A stretch of DNA of 64,000 nucleotides from Bacilli bacterium (GTDB taxonomy: Bacteria > Bacillota_I > Bacilli_A > RFN20 > DUOF01): assembly GCA_017517765.1 (NCBI GenBank), contig JAFWYE010000006.1, positions 496,001 to 560,000 on the forward strand, written 5' to 3'. Shown here piece by piece: positions 40,720-50,283 of the stretch. The translations under genes were made by a program, and so were the position numbers. Each line of letters begins with the position of its first letter. Within the stretch, counting starts at the first letter, position 1. Under the pieces are notes generated by a model, which did not search any database, was not told where the DNA came from, and saw only the letters and a list, made by a program, of their open reading frames with translations.

Positions 40720-42801
40720 ATGCTAAAAGAAGAAATTTTATACTTAGAAAGGGTCAATAATCTAATTGATAAACAGCTAGAACATGATAAGCTGCAATTA
40801 GAACATTACATGGAAGAAATAAAAATTATTCCAGATGATGATGAAAACAAATTCTCAATGACAGAAAAATGGATTGACCTATACCTTGCAAGTATTGCTT
40901 CACTAAAAAGACACAAAGATAAACCATACTTTGCTAGAATTGATTTCAAAGATGAAACAATGAAAAATAAAGATCAACTTTATATTGGCAAGCTATCAAT
41001 GATTGATGAAAACAATGATTGCGTAGTAATCGACTGGAGAACACCTATTGCCAACTTATATTACGATAGCAGCCTAGGTGATACTTCATACAAAACAAAT
41101 GATGGCAGTTACATCCATGGTAACCTATCATTGAAAAGAGTTTACACAATAGAAAACTCTAAGTTACTTGATTATATAGATGTTCATTCCACTAGTGACG
41201 ATGAACTATTAAAGCCATTCCTTGGAGTAAATGCAGATAATAAAATCAAAAACATAGTCTCATCTATTCAAAAAGAGCAAAACGAAATAATCCGTGACTC
41301 ACTATATAAAAATATTGTAGTGCAAGGAGTTGCAGGTAGTGGAAAAACAACAGTAATGCTTCATAGAATTGCCTACCTAGCATACAACTACCAAGACCTA
41401 TTTACTACAAATCAATATCTAGTACTAAGCCCTAACAACTTATTCACAGATTATATCTCAAGCATTCTCCCAGATTTAGAAGTTGATAAAGTAAAACAAG
41501 CAACTTTTGAAAACATCTTTAAAGAATATTTAAACTTCAAATTCAATCCTACATTCCTAACTAGAAATAAGTCTAATGATTATGACTATGTTAGTGAATA
41601 CAAATCAAATAAAGAGATGATAAATAAAATTGATAACTACTACAAAAAGTATGAATCAAAAATAATAGATAGAGATATCACTTATAAAGATATAGTAATA
41701 ATATCTAAAGAAGATGTTAGAAATACCTTTACAAAAAACAGTAATGATCCATTTGAAATTAAGATAAAAAAATTAATTAATGATCTATATTCATTAACCC
41801 AAGAAGATAGTTTTAGACTAATAGCAAATATAAATAAGCAAATTAATAATCTTACTATTCAAAACCCAAGTAAGAGAAAAGAATATTTAGACCTTGGATA
41901 TGAATCTAAACAACTATTTATAAAAGGTATGAAAGAGGTAATAAAGAATCATTTCAAAGTCTTTGATAACAATATATATAAACTATACGTAGAATTTATA
42001 TCAGACTTAGATAATAACTCAGTAAAAGAGGCAACACTAGCTAATATAGACAAAAAGAAATTTGATTACGATGATCTAGCTCTTCTAATATACTTAAAAT
42101 ACCTAATAAATGGTTCAAAGAATTATGATTCATATATCTCAATAAGCATAGATGAAGCTCAAGACTTAGGATACACACACTTTGTAGCCCTTAAGAAACT
42201 ATTCAGAAGAGCTTACTTTACAATAGTGGGTGACTTATCTCAATCAATATATGCATATCGAGGAATTAGACATTGGGACGACATAAATAACTTATTTAGC
42301 AATGATATCCTATATCTGTCTAAATCATACCGTAACACAATAGAAATTATGGAATACGCTAACAAAATATTGGAATACTTACAAGTAAGCAAAGCAACAC
42401 CAGTTATAAGACATGGCGATGAAGTAAATGAAATAAAATATTCTAATAAAGCAAAAACAATACTAGAAAGAATAAATAAATATAAAGAGAACCACAATTC
42501 TATAGCTATAATATGTAAAAGCAAAGACGAAGTAGATATACTATATAAAGAATTATCAAAGAGCATAAACCTAACTAAGTTAGATGAAACTACACTTAAA
42601 TATGAAGGTGGGTTATGCATCCTTCCTATATATTTATCTAAAGGATTAGAATTTGATTGTGTAATACTAACGGATGTAGATGATACAAATTACAATAAAG
42701 ATAACATATTAGATATGAAGCTACTATATGTAGGAATAACAAGAGCACTTCATAACCTTGATATCCTTTATAAAGAGTCTAAACAAGAATTATATAAATA
42801 A
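40720..42801 (+). CDS. helD: RNA polymerase recycling ATPase HelD (UvrD-like superfamily 1)
   Basis: HelD removes stalled or non-productive RNA polymerase from DNA using ATP. The 693-residue protein has the family pattern YFARIDF....DQLYIGKLSMID...CVVIDWRTPIANLYYDS (about 70-115), then the P-loop GVAGSGKTTVMLHRIAYLAY (203-222), SIDEAQDLGY (Walker B), GDLSQSIYAYRGI (motif III) and the C-terminal motifs LSKGLEFDCVILTD and YVGITRALHNLDILYK. The N-terminal segment has the short coiled coil that enters the polymerase secondary channel. It is somewhat short (usually about 700-770). It is alone on its transcript, downstream of jetABC. Confidence 0.92.
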   Translation: MLKEEILYLERVNNLIDKQLEHDKLQLEHYMEEIKIIPDDDENKFSMTEKWIDLYLASIASLKRHKDKPYFARIDFKDETMKNKDQLYIGKLSMIDENNDCVVIDWRTPIANLYYDSSLGDTSYKTNDGSYIHGNLSLKRVYTIENSKLLDYIDVHSTSDDELLKPFLGVNADNKIKNIVSSIQKEQNEIIRDSLYKNIVVQGVAGSGKTTVMLHRIAYLAYNYQDLFTTNQYLVLSPNNLFTDYISSILPDLEVDKVKQATFENIFKEYLNFKFNPTFLTRNKSNDYDYVSEYKSNKEMINKIDNYYKKYESKIIDRDITYKDIVIISKEDVRNTFTKNSNDPFEIKIKKLINDLYSLTQEDSFRLIANINKQINNLTIQNPSKRKEYLDLGYESKQLFIKGMKEVIKNHFKVFDNNIYKLYVEFISDLDNNSVKEATLANIDKKKFDYDDLALLIYLKYLINGSKNYDSYISISIDEAQDLGYTHFVALKKLFRRAYFTIVGDLSQSIYAYRGIRHWDDINNLFSNDILYLSKSYRNTIEIMEYANKILEYLQVSKATPVIRHGDEVNEIKYSNKAKTILERINKYKENHNSIAIICKSKDEVDILYKELSKSINLTKLDETTLKYEGGLCILPIYLSKGLEFDCVILTDVDDTNYNKDNILDMKLLYVGITRALHNLDILYKESKQELYK

Positions 42802-42826
42802 AAAAAGGCACTAATGCCTTTTTTTA
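42802..42826. terminator. Bidirectional intrinsic terminator
   Basis: AAAAAAAGGCA (to 42810) pairs with TGCCTTTTTTT (from 42815) around loop CTAA. It lies between the converging helD and EIIB-like genes. Confidence 0.85.
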
Positions 42827-43180
42827 TTATTCATTTATATCTATCGTTTTATTAATGTAATCACAAATCTTAATAGATTTATCATTACCCGCTACCATTG
42901 TTACCTTCTTACTAGAAACAACAATAGTATCAACCTCTTCTTTTAAACCTTCTTTATTTATAAGTTTCTTATCATTTACCTCAACATTGACTCTAGATCC
43001 TTTAAATGAAGCAGAAATTATGTTTTCTTTTCCACCTAAAGCCAATAATAATTGAGGAAATTCTTCAACTATATTATTAGCCTTTTTTCTTTTTATAAAA
43101 AATACTAATAATATTACAATTAGTGCTAAAACTACTACACTCACACTAACAATTAATAATATTTTTTGCCAAAGTTCCAT
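42827..43180 (-). CDS. Membrane-anchored EIIB(glucose)-like domain protein without the phosphorylated cysteine
   Basis: A 117-residue protein with one N-terminal transmembrane helix (residues 8-29, KIKRKK after it) and a soluble domain matching the fold of the PTS EIIB domain: LLLALGGKENIISASFKGSRVNVEVNDKKLINKEGL, then VDTIVVSSKKVTMVAG. In true EIIB the sequence is ALGG.ENI....NC.TRLR, with cysteine carrying phosphate; here the aligned residue is Lys60 (SFKGSR). It therefore cannot work as a classical phosphocarrier. ATG at 43180 is chosen to give the helix; the ribosome binding site is weak. Upstream lies a tiny membrane protein gene. Confidence 0.65.
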   Translation of the reverse strand: MELWQKILLIVSVSVVVLALIVILLVFFIKRKKANNIVEEFPQLLLALGGKENIISASFKGSRVNVEVNDKKLINKEGLKEEVDTIVVSSKKVTMVAGNDKSIKICDYINKTIDINE

Positions 43181-43193
43181 AATTATATTCTCA

Positions 43194-43376
43194 TTAAGAC
43201 AAAAGAATAACTGTATAAAGAAGAGAAACAACCATTACAAAGAAAACCACCATAACAGCAATTCTAGAAATTCTAGTTGCTAAACTTTCTTTTTCTGATT
43301 TTTTCTTTTCATCTAGTCTTTCTTGTTCTCTTTGACTTAACCCTGACTTTCTTTTTATTTTTCTTGATTGAGCCAT
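43194..43376 (-). CDS. Tiny basic single-helix membrane protein of unknown function
   Basis: A 60-residue protein with a highly charged N-terminal half (KIKRKSGLSQREQERLDEKKKSEK) and one C-terminal transmembrane helix (IAVMVVFFVMVVSLLYTVILL), so the N-terminus is likely cytoplasmic. It is smaller than DUF4044-type proteins it loosely resembles. It lacks the conserved WP region of SecE and is not called as that. GGAG precedes the ATG. It lies just after the rplQ terminator and 13 bases before the EIIB-like gene, so the two may be cotranscribed. Confidence 0.55.
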   Translation of the reverse strand: MAQSRKIKRKSGLSQREQERLDEKKKSEKESLATRISRIAVMVVFFVMVVSLLYTVILLS

Positions 43377-43393
43377 AATATTTTCTCCAATTG

Positions 43394-43419
43394 TAAAAAG
43401 GATAGTTTAATCTATCCTT
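43394..43419 (-). terminator. Intrinsic terminator of the alpha operon
   Basis: AAGGATAG (43398-43405) and CTATCCTT (43412-43419) pair around a 6-base loop, followed by a T-run on the minus strand. It overlaps the rplQ stop codon (43418-43420) and ends the long transcript begun before rpsJ. Confidence 0.8.
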
Positions 43420-43810
43420 ATACTAATTCAACAATAGCCATAGGTGCATTGTCACCACGTCTATTACCAGTTTTTAATATTCTAGCGTATCCACCATTTC
43501 TCTCTGTATACTTAGGTGCGATTTCGTCAAATAATTTTTGAAGAGCTGTTTGAGTTTGTTCTTTATTTGCATAAATATCTCTAACAACTGTAGCTGCTTG
43601 ACGACGAGCATGTAAGTCTCCTCTTTTTGCTAAAGTAACCATTTCATCTGCTAATGGAGCTAACTCTTTAGCAGTTGATAAAGTAACTTCAACTCTACCA
43701 TGAATAATTAAATCAGTTACAACGTTACGAAGCATTGATTTATTTTTACTTGTAGTATATGGAGCCTTAAATTTAACACCAACTTTTCCGTGATATGATT
43801 TACGTGCCAT
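43418..43810 (-). CDS. rplQ: 50S ribosomal protein L17
   Basis: L17 is a large-subunit protein near the exit tunnel. The 130-residue protein has the family pattern [47 protein letters not shown] and ends [20 protein letters not shown]. Length is slightly above the usual 120 because of an N-terminal [17 protein letters not shown] extension. It is 19 bases downstream of rpoA and is last in the alpha operon. Confidence 0.97.
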   Translation of the reverse strand: MARKSYHGKVGVKFKAPYTTSKNKSMLRNVVTDLIIHGRVEVTLSTAKELAPLADEMVTLAKRGDLHARRQAATVVRDIYANKEQTQTALQKLFDEIAPKYTERNGGYARILKTGNRRGDNAPMAIVELV

Positions 43811-43829
43811 TTAATTCTTCCTCCTTTTA

Positions 43830-44780
43830 TTATTCAGCATCTTTGAAGCTAAGTCCTAAAGTAGCAACTTTATCTTTAACTTCTTTGATTGATTTTTTAC
43901 CCATATTACGAACTTTAGCTAAATCATCTTCAGTTCTTAATATAAGTTCTTGTACTGTTTGAATATTTGCTCTTTTTAGACAATTGTATGAACGAACTGA
44001 AAGATCTAATTCTTCAATTGTCATATCATTGAATTTATTAACAACAGGAGCAACTGTTTCTTGAAGTACTGTATCATACTTATCTAAATTACTTAATTCG
44101 CATAATAATGTGAAATAATCATTTAAGATTTTACTAGCTACTGCAACAGCTTCATTAGGAGTCATTCCACCATTAGTCCATACACTAACATTTAACTTTT
44201 CATAACTACCATTTTGAACCATTCTTGTAGGCTCTACATCATAAGCAACCTTAGTTACTGGTGAATAGTTAGAGTCTGTTGGGATGATACCAAAGTGAGT
44301 CTTTGCATCCTTGTTGTTCTCAGCTGTAACATATCCACGACCATTTTTAGCATAAATAGTCATATTTAAAGTTCCACCAGCACTTACTGTAGCAATGTAT
44401 AAGTCTTTATTAACAACTTCAACATCACCTGGACATACTATGTCAGCAGCAGTAACTACTTTAGGTCCTTTTACAGAAATTTTTAGTTCTTTCTTAACGT
44501 TATCATCATCATTAATTTTTAATATTAAACCCTTTAAATTTAATACGATTGAAGTAACATCTTCTCTTATACCTTCAAGAGCACTAAACTCATGTCTAGC
44601 ACCTTCTACCTCGATAGCATACATGCTAGCACCAGGTATTGAAGATAATAATACTCTTCTTAAGGCATTACCTAAAGTTGTACCAAACCCTTTTTCAAGT
44701 GGTTCAATACTAACTCTAATATAGTTTGGTTCCATTACTTCATTTGATTGATATATCTTAGGTTTTTCGAATTTTCTCAT
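43830..44780 (-). CDS. rpoA: DNA-directed RNA polymerase subunit alpha
   Basis: The alpha subunit dimerises to start polymerase assembly, and its C-terminal domain binds UP elements and activators. The 316-residue protein has EPLEKGFGTTLGNALRRVLLSSIPG in its N-terminal domain, a linker near residue 235 and the C-terminal domain beginning LDLSVRSYNCLKRANIQTVQELILRTEDDLAKVRNMG. Both domains are intact. A GGAGAGAG site precedes its ATG. It follows rpsK in the alpha operon, as usual. Confidence 0.99.
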   Translation of the reverse strand: MRKFEKPKIYQSNEVMEPNYIRVSIEPLEKGFGTTLGNALRRVLLSSIPGASMYAIEVEGARHEFSALEGIREDVTSIVLNLKGLILKINDDDNVKKELKISVKGPKVVTAADIVCPGDVEVVNKDLYIATVSAGGTLNMTIYAKNGRGYVTAENNKDAKTHFGIIPTDSNYSPVTKVAYDVEPTRMVQNGSYEKLNVSVWTNGGMTPNEAVAVASKILNDYFTLLCELSNLDKYDTVLQETVAPVVNKFNDMTIEELDLSVRSYNCLKRANIQTVQELILRTEDDLAKVRNMGKKSIKEVKDKVATLGLSFKDAE

Positions 44781-44828
44781 TTACTTGCTCTCTCCTTTTA
44801 ATAAATTGTTTGTATTTTGTCTTCCTTA

Positions 44829-45218
44829 TTATCCACGAGGACGTTTAGGTGGACGACAACCATTATGAGGAACAGGTGTAACATCTGTAATAGTTGAGAT
44901 GCTAAGTCCTGCTGCTTCAAGAGCTCTAACTGCTGATTCTCTACCAGCTCCAGGTCCTTTTACCTCTACATCAACTGTTGCAAGACCACTTAATCTAGCA
45001 GTCTCAGCAGCCTTAGTTGCTACAAGTTGAGCAACGAAAGGAGTTGACTTCTTAGAACCTTTATAACCTAAAGCACCAGCTGATGACCAAGAAATTACAT
45101 TTCCACCTTCATCAGTAATACTTACGATTGTATTATTGAAAGTAGCCTTAATGTGAGCTACACCTTTAGCTACTGATCTACGCTTTTTACGTGTTGTATC
45201 TTTTCTTACGTTAGCCAT
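44829..45218 (-). CDS. rpsK: 30S ribosomal protein S11
   Basis: S11 sits on the platform of the small subunit and lines the mRNA path. The 129-residue protein contains [46 protein letters not shown] and ends [15 protein letters not shown], matching the family. A AGGAGGTAG site precedes the ATG. It follows rpsM by 15 bases. Confidence 0.98.
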   Translation of the reverse strand: MANVRKDTTRKKRRSVAKGVAHIKATFNNTIVSITDEGGNVISWSSAGALGYKGSKKSTPFVAQLVATKAAETARLSGLATVDVEVKGPGAGRESAVRALEAAGLSISTITDVTPVPHNGCRPPKRPRG

Positions 45219-45232
45219 TATTTCCTACCTCC

Positions 45233-45607
45233 TTATTGTGTTGCTTTCTTCTTATTAGCGATAGTCTTTCTAGGACCCTTACGAGTTCTAGCATTAGTCT
45301 TAGAACTTTGACCTCTTACAGGTAATCCAGCTCTATGTCTTTTTCCTCTGTAACTACCGATTTCTGTTAATCTTTTAATGTTTAGAGAAACTTCTCTTCT
45401 TAAGTCTCCCTCTAATTTATATTTTGAAACTTCATTACGAATCTTTGTTAATTCTTCTTCTGTTAAATCTTTAACTCTTGTATCAACGCTAATGTTAACA
45501 TCAGCTAAGATTTTCTCAGCTAAAGAAGCTCCAATTCCATATATATAAGTTAATGATACTACCACTCTTTTATCGTTTGGTATATCTACTCCAGCAATAC
45601 GTGCCAT
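45233..45607 (-). CDS. rpsM: 30S ribosomal protein S13
   Basis: S13 forms bridges to the large subunit and contacts P-site tRNA. The 124-residue protein begins [26 protein letters not shown] and has the basic C-terminal [28 protein letters not shown] tail typical of the family. Length is normal. It is the first gene after rpmJ in this cluster, and AGGAGGAAA precedes its ATG. Confidence 0.98.
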   Translation of the reverse strand: MARIAGVDIPNDKRVVVSLTYIYGIGASLAEKILADVNISVDTRVKDLTEEELTKIRNEVSKYKLEGDLRREVSLNIKRLTEIGSYRGKRHRAGLPVRGQSSKTNARTRKGPRKTIANKKKATQ

Positions 45608-45633
45608 TCAATTTTTCCTCCTTATTTAATTAA

Positions 45634-45747
45634 TTAACCTTGTCTTTGCTTATGCTTAGGATTTTCACAGATTACCATTACTCTTCCTTTTCTTTTAATT
45701 ACTCTACATTTGTCGCAAATTGGTTTTACTGAAGGTCTTACTTTCAT
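45634..45747 (-). CDS. rpmJ: 50S ribosomal protein L36
   Basis: A 37-residue ORF reads [20 protein letters not shown], then [17 protein letters not shown], the usual L36 sequence. The zinc-binding set is complete: Cys11, Cys14, Cys27 and His32. GGGAGGAAA precedes the ATG. It sits between infA and rpsM as in most bacteria. Because the zinc ligands are intact, this is the zinc-bound type rather than a zinc-free paralog. Confidence 0.97.
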   Translation of the reverse strand: MKVRPSVKPICDKCRVIKRKGRVMVICENPKHKQRQG

Positions 45748-45809
45748 TCTATTTTCCTCCCTTTTTCACTATCTTTTATTTTACAATATTTTCCCAAAAC
45801 TCACAAGCA

Positions 45810-46049
45810 TTAGTTTGCTGGTTTATAGTTAGTTGGGAAACGATATTTAATACGCCCACGTGTTAAATCATATGGGGAAATTTCTACTGTGACTCTGTCA
45901 CCTAGTAAGATTCGGATAGAGTTATTACGAATTTTACCAGAAACATGGGCAAGAATCACCATCCCGTTTTCTAATTTTACTTTGAAGTTTGCGTTTGGTA
46001 AAGTTTCAACAACAATTGCTTCTACCTCAATAACATCTTCTTTTGCCAT
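45810..46049 (-). CDS. infA: Translation initiation factor IF-1
   Basis: IF-1 binds the A site of the 30S subunit during initiation. The 79-residue protein has the S1/OB fold sequence [29 protein letters not shown], then [37 protein letters not shown]. It is a few residues longer than the usual 71-73 because of a C-terminal PTNYKPAN tail. It lies 19 bases downstream of map. Confidence 0.97.
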   Translation of the reverse strand: MAKEDVIEVEAIVVETLPNANFKVKLENGMVILAHVSGKIRNNSIRILLGDRVTVEISPYDLTRGRIKYRFPTNYKPAN

Positions 46050-46068
46050 CTATAATTTTAACCTCCTA

Positions 46069-46818
46069 TTAAATTTTTGTTAAAATCTCATATCCATCAT
46101 CTGTAACTACAACTGTATGTTCATAGTGAGCAGTTATTTTGCCATCTATTGTCTTTACAGTCCAATCATCAAATAATGTTCTTGTATAATAGTCTCCTAA
46201 TGTAACCATTGGTTCAATCGCAAATACCATTCCTTTTGCAATTTTAGGCCCTCTATTAGGAATGCCATAATTAGGAATTATAGGATCTTCATGTATATCC
46301 TTTCCTACACCATGACCAGTATAATCTCTAGGAACACCATACCCATTACTCTCTAAATAAGTTTGAATAGCATGCCCTATATCAGAAATTCTATTACCTG
46401 GTTTTACTTGCTCAAGACCTATAAATAATGATTTCTCACTTATTTCCATAAGTCTTTTAGTTTCATCACTTACATTTCCCACAGCATATGTCCAAGCACT
46501 ATCTCCATGATACCCTTTAAAGCATGCACCTATATCAATAGAGATTATATCCCCATCTTTTAAGATTACATCTTTACTTGGTATACCATGAACTAAAACA
46601 TCATTTACTGATGTACATATAGTTCCTGGAAAACCTTGATATCCCTTAAAAGAACAAGTTGCATTTTGAGATAAGATAAACTTTTCCGCTAATTCATCTA
46701 ATTCTTTTGTAGAAATTCCTGGTTTTATGAATGGTTTAAGATATTGATGTGTTAAGGCAACTATTTTACCAGCTTGTCTTAACAATTCTATTTCTTCATC
46801 GCTCTTTCTAATAATCAT
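46069..46818 (-). CDS. map: Methionine aminopeptidase, type I
   Basis: MetAP removes the initiator methionine from new proteins. The 249-residue protein has all metal ligands: Asp95, Asp106, His169, Glu202 and Glu233, and catalytic His77 (VLVHGIPS). The sequence THGVG-type motif [13 protein letters not shown] and FAIEPMV are standard. Length is normal. Its ATG overlaps the adk stop codon by four bases, so it is coupled to adk. Confidence 0.98.
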   Translation of the reverse strand: MIIRKSDEEIELLRQAGKIVALTHQYLKPFIKPGISTKELDELAEKFILSQNATCSFKGYQGFPGTICTSVNDVLVHGIPSKDVILKDGDIISIDIGACFKGYHGDSAWTYAVGNVSDETKRLMEISEKSLFIGLEQVKPGNRISDIGHAIQTYLESNGYGVPRDYTGHGVGKDIHEDPIIPNYGIPNRGPKIAKGMVFAIEPMVTLGDYYTRTLFDDWTVKTIDGKITAHYEHTVVVTDDGYEILTKI

Positions 46819-47468
46819 TGTATGCCTCCCAAAATATCATCGATATTTTTAGCTATACTTTCAATATCTTGAGTAGCATCAATACCTATTAGTTTACCTT
46901 GTTCTTTATAGTAATTAATTAGCGGATGTGTTTGTGAGTAATATGTCTTTAGTCTTCCTTTAACACTTTCCTCATTATCATCTTCTCTAATTACTAATTT
47001 AGAACCACAATCATCACAAGTATCTTTTATTTTTGATGGATTAAATTTGATATGATAACTTTTTCCACAATTTGGGCAAAGTCTTCTACCATTAATTCTT
47101 TCCATGACTACTCTATCATCTAGTTCCATGTTAATAACACAATCTAATTTTTTGTTTAATTTTTCAAACAATTTATCAAGCAAGATAGCTTGCTCTACTG
47201 ATCGAGGAAACCCATCGAATAGGATTCCCTCATCACTAGACAAATTACTTATAAATGTTTCAATTATTCGCATAATTAAATCGTTATCAACTAATATCCC
47301 TTTATTTATTTTTTCTCTTATACTTTGACCCTCGGGATCATTAGGGTCATCAATTTTTTTTCTAAGTAGTTCACCGATTGAAAGATGAGCTAACTTATAC
47401 TTTTTTCTAACGAATTCTGCTTGAGTTCCTTTTCCTGAAGAAGGAACACCTAGAAACATTACATTCAT
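46815..47468 (-). CDS. adk: Adenylate kinase
   Basis: Adk interconverts AMP, ADP and ATP. The 217-residue protein has the P-loop GVPSSGKGT (7-15), [10 protein letters not shown] and the zinc-finger LID with Cys131, Cys134, Cys151 and Cys154, the Gram-positive type. The NMP-binding part [11 protein letters not shown] has a small acidic insertion. It follows secY by 5 bases. Confidence 0.98.
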   Translation of the reverse strand: MNVMFLGVPSSGKGTQAEFVRKKYKLAHLSIGELLRKKIDDPNDPEGQSIREKINKGILVDNDLIMRIIETFISNLSSDEGILFDGFPRSVEQAILLDKLFEKLNKKLDCVINMELDDRVVMERINGRRLCPNCGKSYHIKFNPSKIKDTCDDCGSKLVIREDDNEESVKGRLKTYYSQTHPLINYYKEQGKLIGIDATQDIESIAKNIDDILGGIQ

Positions 47469-47473
47469 AGTTA

Positions 47474-48805
47474 TTACCCCTGTATACGGCCTTTGTGTTC
47501 TTTACCTGCAAGCTTTGCATCAATTTGATCATTTGTCTCAACTGCAACACCCACAAGAATGATTACACTTGTTCCACCAAAAGCAAGAGTAGAACTTAAA
47601 TTGAACATAATAGTTAGTAACACTGGTACTATAGCAATCAATATAAGCAGAATAGCTCCACAAAAAGCAATTCTATTAATTACTCCAGAAACATACTTTT
47701 CAGTTTGTGTTCTAGATCTAATACCAGGAATAAATGAATTCTTTCTTGATAATTCTTCACTTAAATCTTTTGGATTCATTTGTAAATTAGTCCAGAAGAA
47801 TGTAAATGCAAATATCAATACTACATAAATAATTAATCCCCAATATACTCCTCCAACTTTAGTTGAATAGTTGAATACACTAGAAGCTGTATTTAAACCT
47901 TGTTGTACTTCAACATTGGTAATACTGGTACTAATTAAATTTAAGATAGTTACCACAGCCATCATAAATGATGAAGCAAAGATAACTGGCATAACCCCCG
48001 CTGGGTTAAGTTTAATTGGGAAGTGATTTACATCTCCACCCATTTTAACTGTATTTTGAGAATGTTGTAATGGTACTTTTCTTACACTCTTTTCTATCAT
48101 TACAACAAAAATTATCATTGCAATATACATAAGAACATATAAGCCCATCTTACAAATTCCTGTAAATATTTCATCACTTGTTCCATTGAATGAAACAAAT
48201 GTATTATACGCTGTTTGGAATTGGTTTGGTATACTTGCAGCAATACCTGTAAAGATAATCATTGAAGTACCATTTCCAATACCACTTTGAGTGATCTTAT
48301 CTGCTAACCACATAACAAACATTGAACCCGCAACTAGTGCTGTTGTTATAAATATATAATTCCAAGTTGTAAACTTTTCTTGTCCATATGGTAATAATCC
48401 ATAACTTGTTTCCATAGTTTTAATTATTCCATATCCTTGAATAGCCGCTAGTAAAATAGCAACATATCTAGTAGCTTGATCTAACTTCTTTCTTCCTTTT
48501 TCTCCTTGTTCATTTAATTCTTTAAGGTTATTTAATATACCCATAGATAATAATTGAACAATGATTGATGCTGTGATATATGGAGATATACCTAAAGCAA
48601 ATAGTGAGAATGAAGATAAACTTCCACCACCTAGCACGTTCATTAGAGTAAACAAGTCATTACCTTGGAAGGTAATTGAACTTGAGTCTACTCCAGGAAC
48701 AACTATAGTACAACCTATTCTATATATTAAGATAATTACTAGTGTGAATAAAATGCGTCCTCTTAATTCTTTATTTTTAAAGATAGAGACAAGTTTGCGA
48801 AGCAT
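47474..48805 (-). CDS. secY: Protein translocase subunit SecY
   Basis: SecY forms the channel for protein export and membrane insertion. The 443-residue protein has ten transmembrane helices, with the plug/lateral-gate region FTLMNVLGGGSLSSFSLFALGISPYITASIIVQLL near residues 50-85 and the conserved cytoplasmic loop QSGIGNGTSMIIFTGI near 170-190. It is adjacent to rplO and precedes adk, as usual in the spc operon. It would export the lipoproteins encoded elsewhere in this window. Confidence 0.98.
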   Translation of the reverse strand: MLRKLVSIFKNKELRGRILFTLVIILIYRIGCTIVVPGVDSSSITFQGNDLFTLMNVLGGGSLSSFSLFALGISPYITASIIVQLLSMGILNNLKELNEQGEKGRKKLDQATRYVAILLAAIQGYGIIKTMETSYGLLPYGQEKFTTWNYIFITTALVAGSMFVMWLADKITQSGIGNGTSMIIFTGIAASIPNQFQTAYNTFVSFNGTSDEIFTGICKMGLYVLMYIAMIIFVVMIEKSVRKVPLQHSQNTVKMGGDVNHFPIKLNPAGVMPVIFASSFMMAVVTILNLISTSITNVEVQQGLNTASSVFNYSTKVGGVYWGLIIYVVLIFAFTFFWTNLQMNPKDLSEELSRKNSFIPGIRSRTQTEKYVSGVINRIAFCGAILLILIAIVPVLLTIMFNLSSTLAFGGTSVIILVGVAVETNDQIDAKLAGKEHKGRIQG

Positions 48806-48806
48806 C

Positions 48807-49244
48807 TTAGATCACCTCTATTTTTCCACCTGCGTCTTCAATAGCCTTTTGAGCAGATTTAGAGAACTTGTTAGCAACTACTGTGAATTTCTTAGTTACT
48901 GTACCACTACCTAAAACTTTTAATGCTGTTAAGTTAGTTTTAACAATACCAGCTTCCTTTAAAGTTTCTAATGTAACTTTACCAGCCTTTAAAGACTCTA
49001 AATCGCTAACATTAACGATTGCATATTCTTTAGATGTATAGTTAGTAAATCCTCTCTTAGGAGTTCTTCTGAAGATAGGAGTTTGTCCTCCTTCAAAACC
49101 GATACTAACTCCACCACCTGAACGTGATCTTTGTCCTTTATGTCCAGTTCCACAGTTTTTACCTAAACCTGAACCATAACCTCTACCTACTCTTTTCTCA
49201 GTTTTTCTTGATCCTTCTGCACTTTTAAGTTCATTTAATTTCAC
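48807..49244 (-). CDS. rplO: 50S ribosomal protein L15
   Basis: L15 is a large-subunit core protein. The 145-residue protein has [56 protein letters not shown] and a C-terminal [20 protein letters not shown]. The start is chosen as GTG 49244, giving the family start [17 protein letters not shown] 49256 overlaps the AGGAGG site and would be too close. It follows rpsE by 34 bases, with no rpmD gene between them. Confidence 0.94.
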   Translation of the reverse strand: MKLNELKSAEGSRKTEKRVGRGYGSGLGKNCGTGHKGQRSRSGGGVSIGFEGGQTPIFRRTPKRGFTNYTSKEYAIVNVSDLESLKAGKVTLETLKEAGIVKTNLTALKVLGSGTVTKKFTVVANKFSKSAQKAIEDAGGKIEVI

Positions 49245-49278
49245 TTTAATTTGCACCTCCTTGTTATATTTTTATAGT

Positions 49279-49896
49279 TTAAGCTAAAATTTCTTTTGGT
49301 TCTTTACCACGTAATGTAGCAACCTTAGATACTGTTTTCATATTTTCAATACCATTAATTGTAGCTCTTACTATATTAATTGGAGCTCTTGAACCATAAA
49401 CTTTTGAACGAATATTTCTAACACCTGCAAGTTCTAGAACAGCACGAACTGGTCCTCCAGCGATAATTCCAGTACCTTCATTAGCAGGTCCTAAAAATAC
49501 TTTACTACTTCCAAATTCACCATAGATTTCATGAGGAATTGTATCTCCTTTAATCATAGGAACTTTGAATAGATTTTTCTTAGCAGCTTCTAATGCTTTT
49601 TTAATTGCATCAGGTACTTCAGCAGCTTTTCCAGTTCCAAATCCTACATAACCTTTTTTGTCTCCAACAACAACTAAAGCTGAGAATCTTAACTTTCTAC
49701 CACCTTTAACAGTTTTACATACCTTATTAATAGAAACTACTCTTTCTTCAAATCTGTTATCTTTTTCTTTTCTAGGAGCTCTATTTCCTCTAGCTCCCTT
49801 TTTATCGTTCTTATTGAACTTTGCTTTTCTTTCAGTTGTTTTTTCTGTTTTTTCTTCAGTAACTACAACTTCTTCTACTTTTGTTTCTTCAGCCAT
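49279..49896 (-). CDS. rpsE: 30S ribosomal protein S5 with N-terminal extension
   Basis: S5 lies at the mRNA entry channel and affects decoding fidelity. The 205-residue protein has the S5 core [43 protein letters not shown] with ARAAVRAV-type and [22 protein letters not shown] segments. It is longer than the usual 165-170 residues because of an N-terminal extension of about 45 residues, first acidic ([15 protein letters not shown]) and then basic ([21 protein letters not shown]). It lies between rplR and rplO. Confidence 0.97.
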   Translation of the reverse strand: MAEETKVEEVVVTEEKTEKTTERKAKFNKNDKKGARGNRAPRKEKDNRFEERVVSINKVCKTVKGGRKLRFSALVVVGDKKGYVGFGTGKAAEVPDAIKKALEAAKKNLFKVPMIKGDTIPHEIYGEFGSSKVFLGPANEGTGIIAGGPVRAVLELAGVRNIRSKVYGSRAPINIVRATINGIENMKTVSKVATLRGKEPKEILA

Positions 49897-49911
49897 TACT
49901 TAGTCCTCCTC

Positions 49912-50268
49912 TTAAAACTTTAAGCCTTCAGCTCTTGCAGCTTCTGCTAAAGCCTTAACTCTACCATGATATACATATCCGCCTCTGTCGAATACTACTG
50001 TTGTAATATTGCTAGCTAATGCTTTCTTTGCGATATCAGCACCAACTTTGCTAGCTGCATCAATGTTTGATCCATTTTCTAATTTTAAATTTGTAGATGA
50101 TGAACTAACTAATGTTGTTCCATTTGTATCATCAATAATTTGAGCAGAAATATTAGCATTTGAACGGAATACACTCAAACGAGGACAAGTAGAAGTTCCA
50201 GATATCTTTGCTCTTACTCTTGCATGACGTTTTGCTCTTGCTACACTACGAGATTTCTTATTTATCAT
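49912..50268 (-). CDS. rplR: 50S ribosomal protein L18
   Basis: L18 binds 5S rRNA with L5. The 118-residue protein has [49 protein letters not shown], then [28 protein letters not shown], as expected. Length is normal. It is in the spc operon between rplF and rpsE. Confidence 0.97.
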   Translation of the reverse strand: MINKKSRSVARAKRHARVRAKISGTSTCPRLSVFRSNANISAQIIDDTNGTTLVSSSSTNLKLENGSNIDAASKVGADIAKKALASNITTVVFDRGGYVYHGRVKALAEAARAEGLKF

Positions 50269-50283
50269 ATACTTTTACCCTCC

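Noticed and set aside
40720-42801. HelD as a missing JetD
   Set aside because: The full UvrD-like motif set and HelD-specific N-terminus are present; there is no TOPRIM sequence.
43194-43376. SecE for the 60-residue basic, single-helix protein
   Set aside because: It has the size and a helix but lacks the conserved amphipathic helix and WP motif of SecE.
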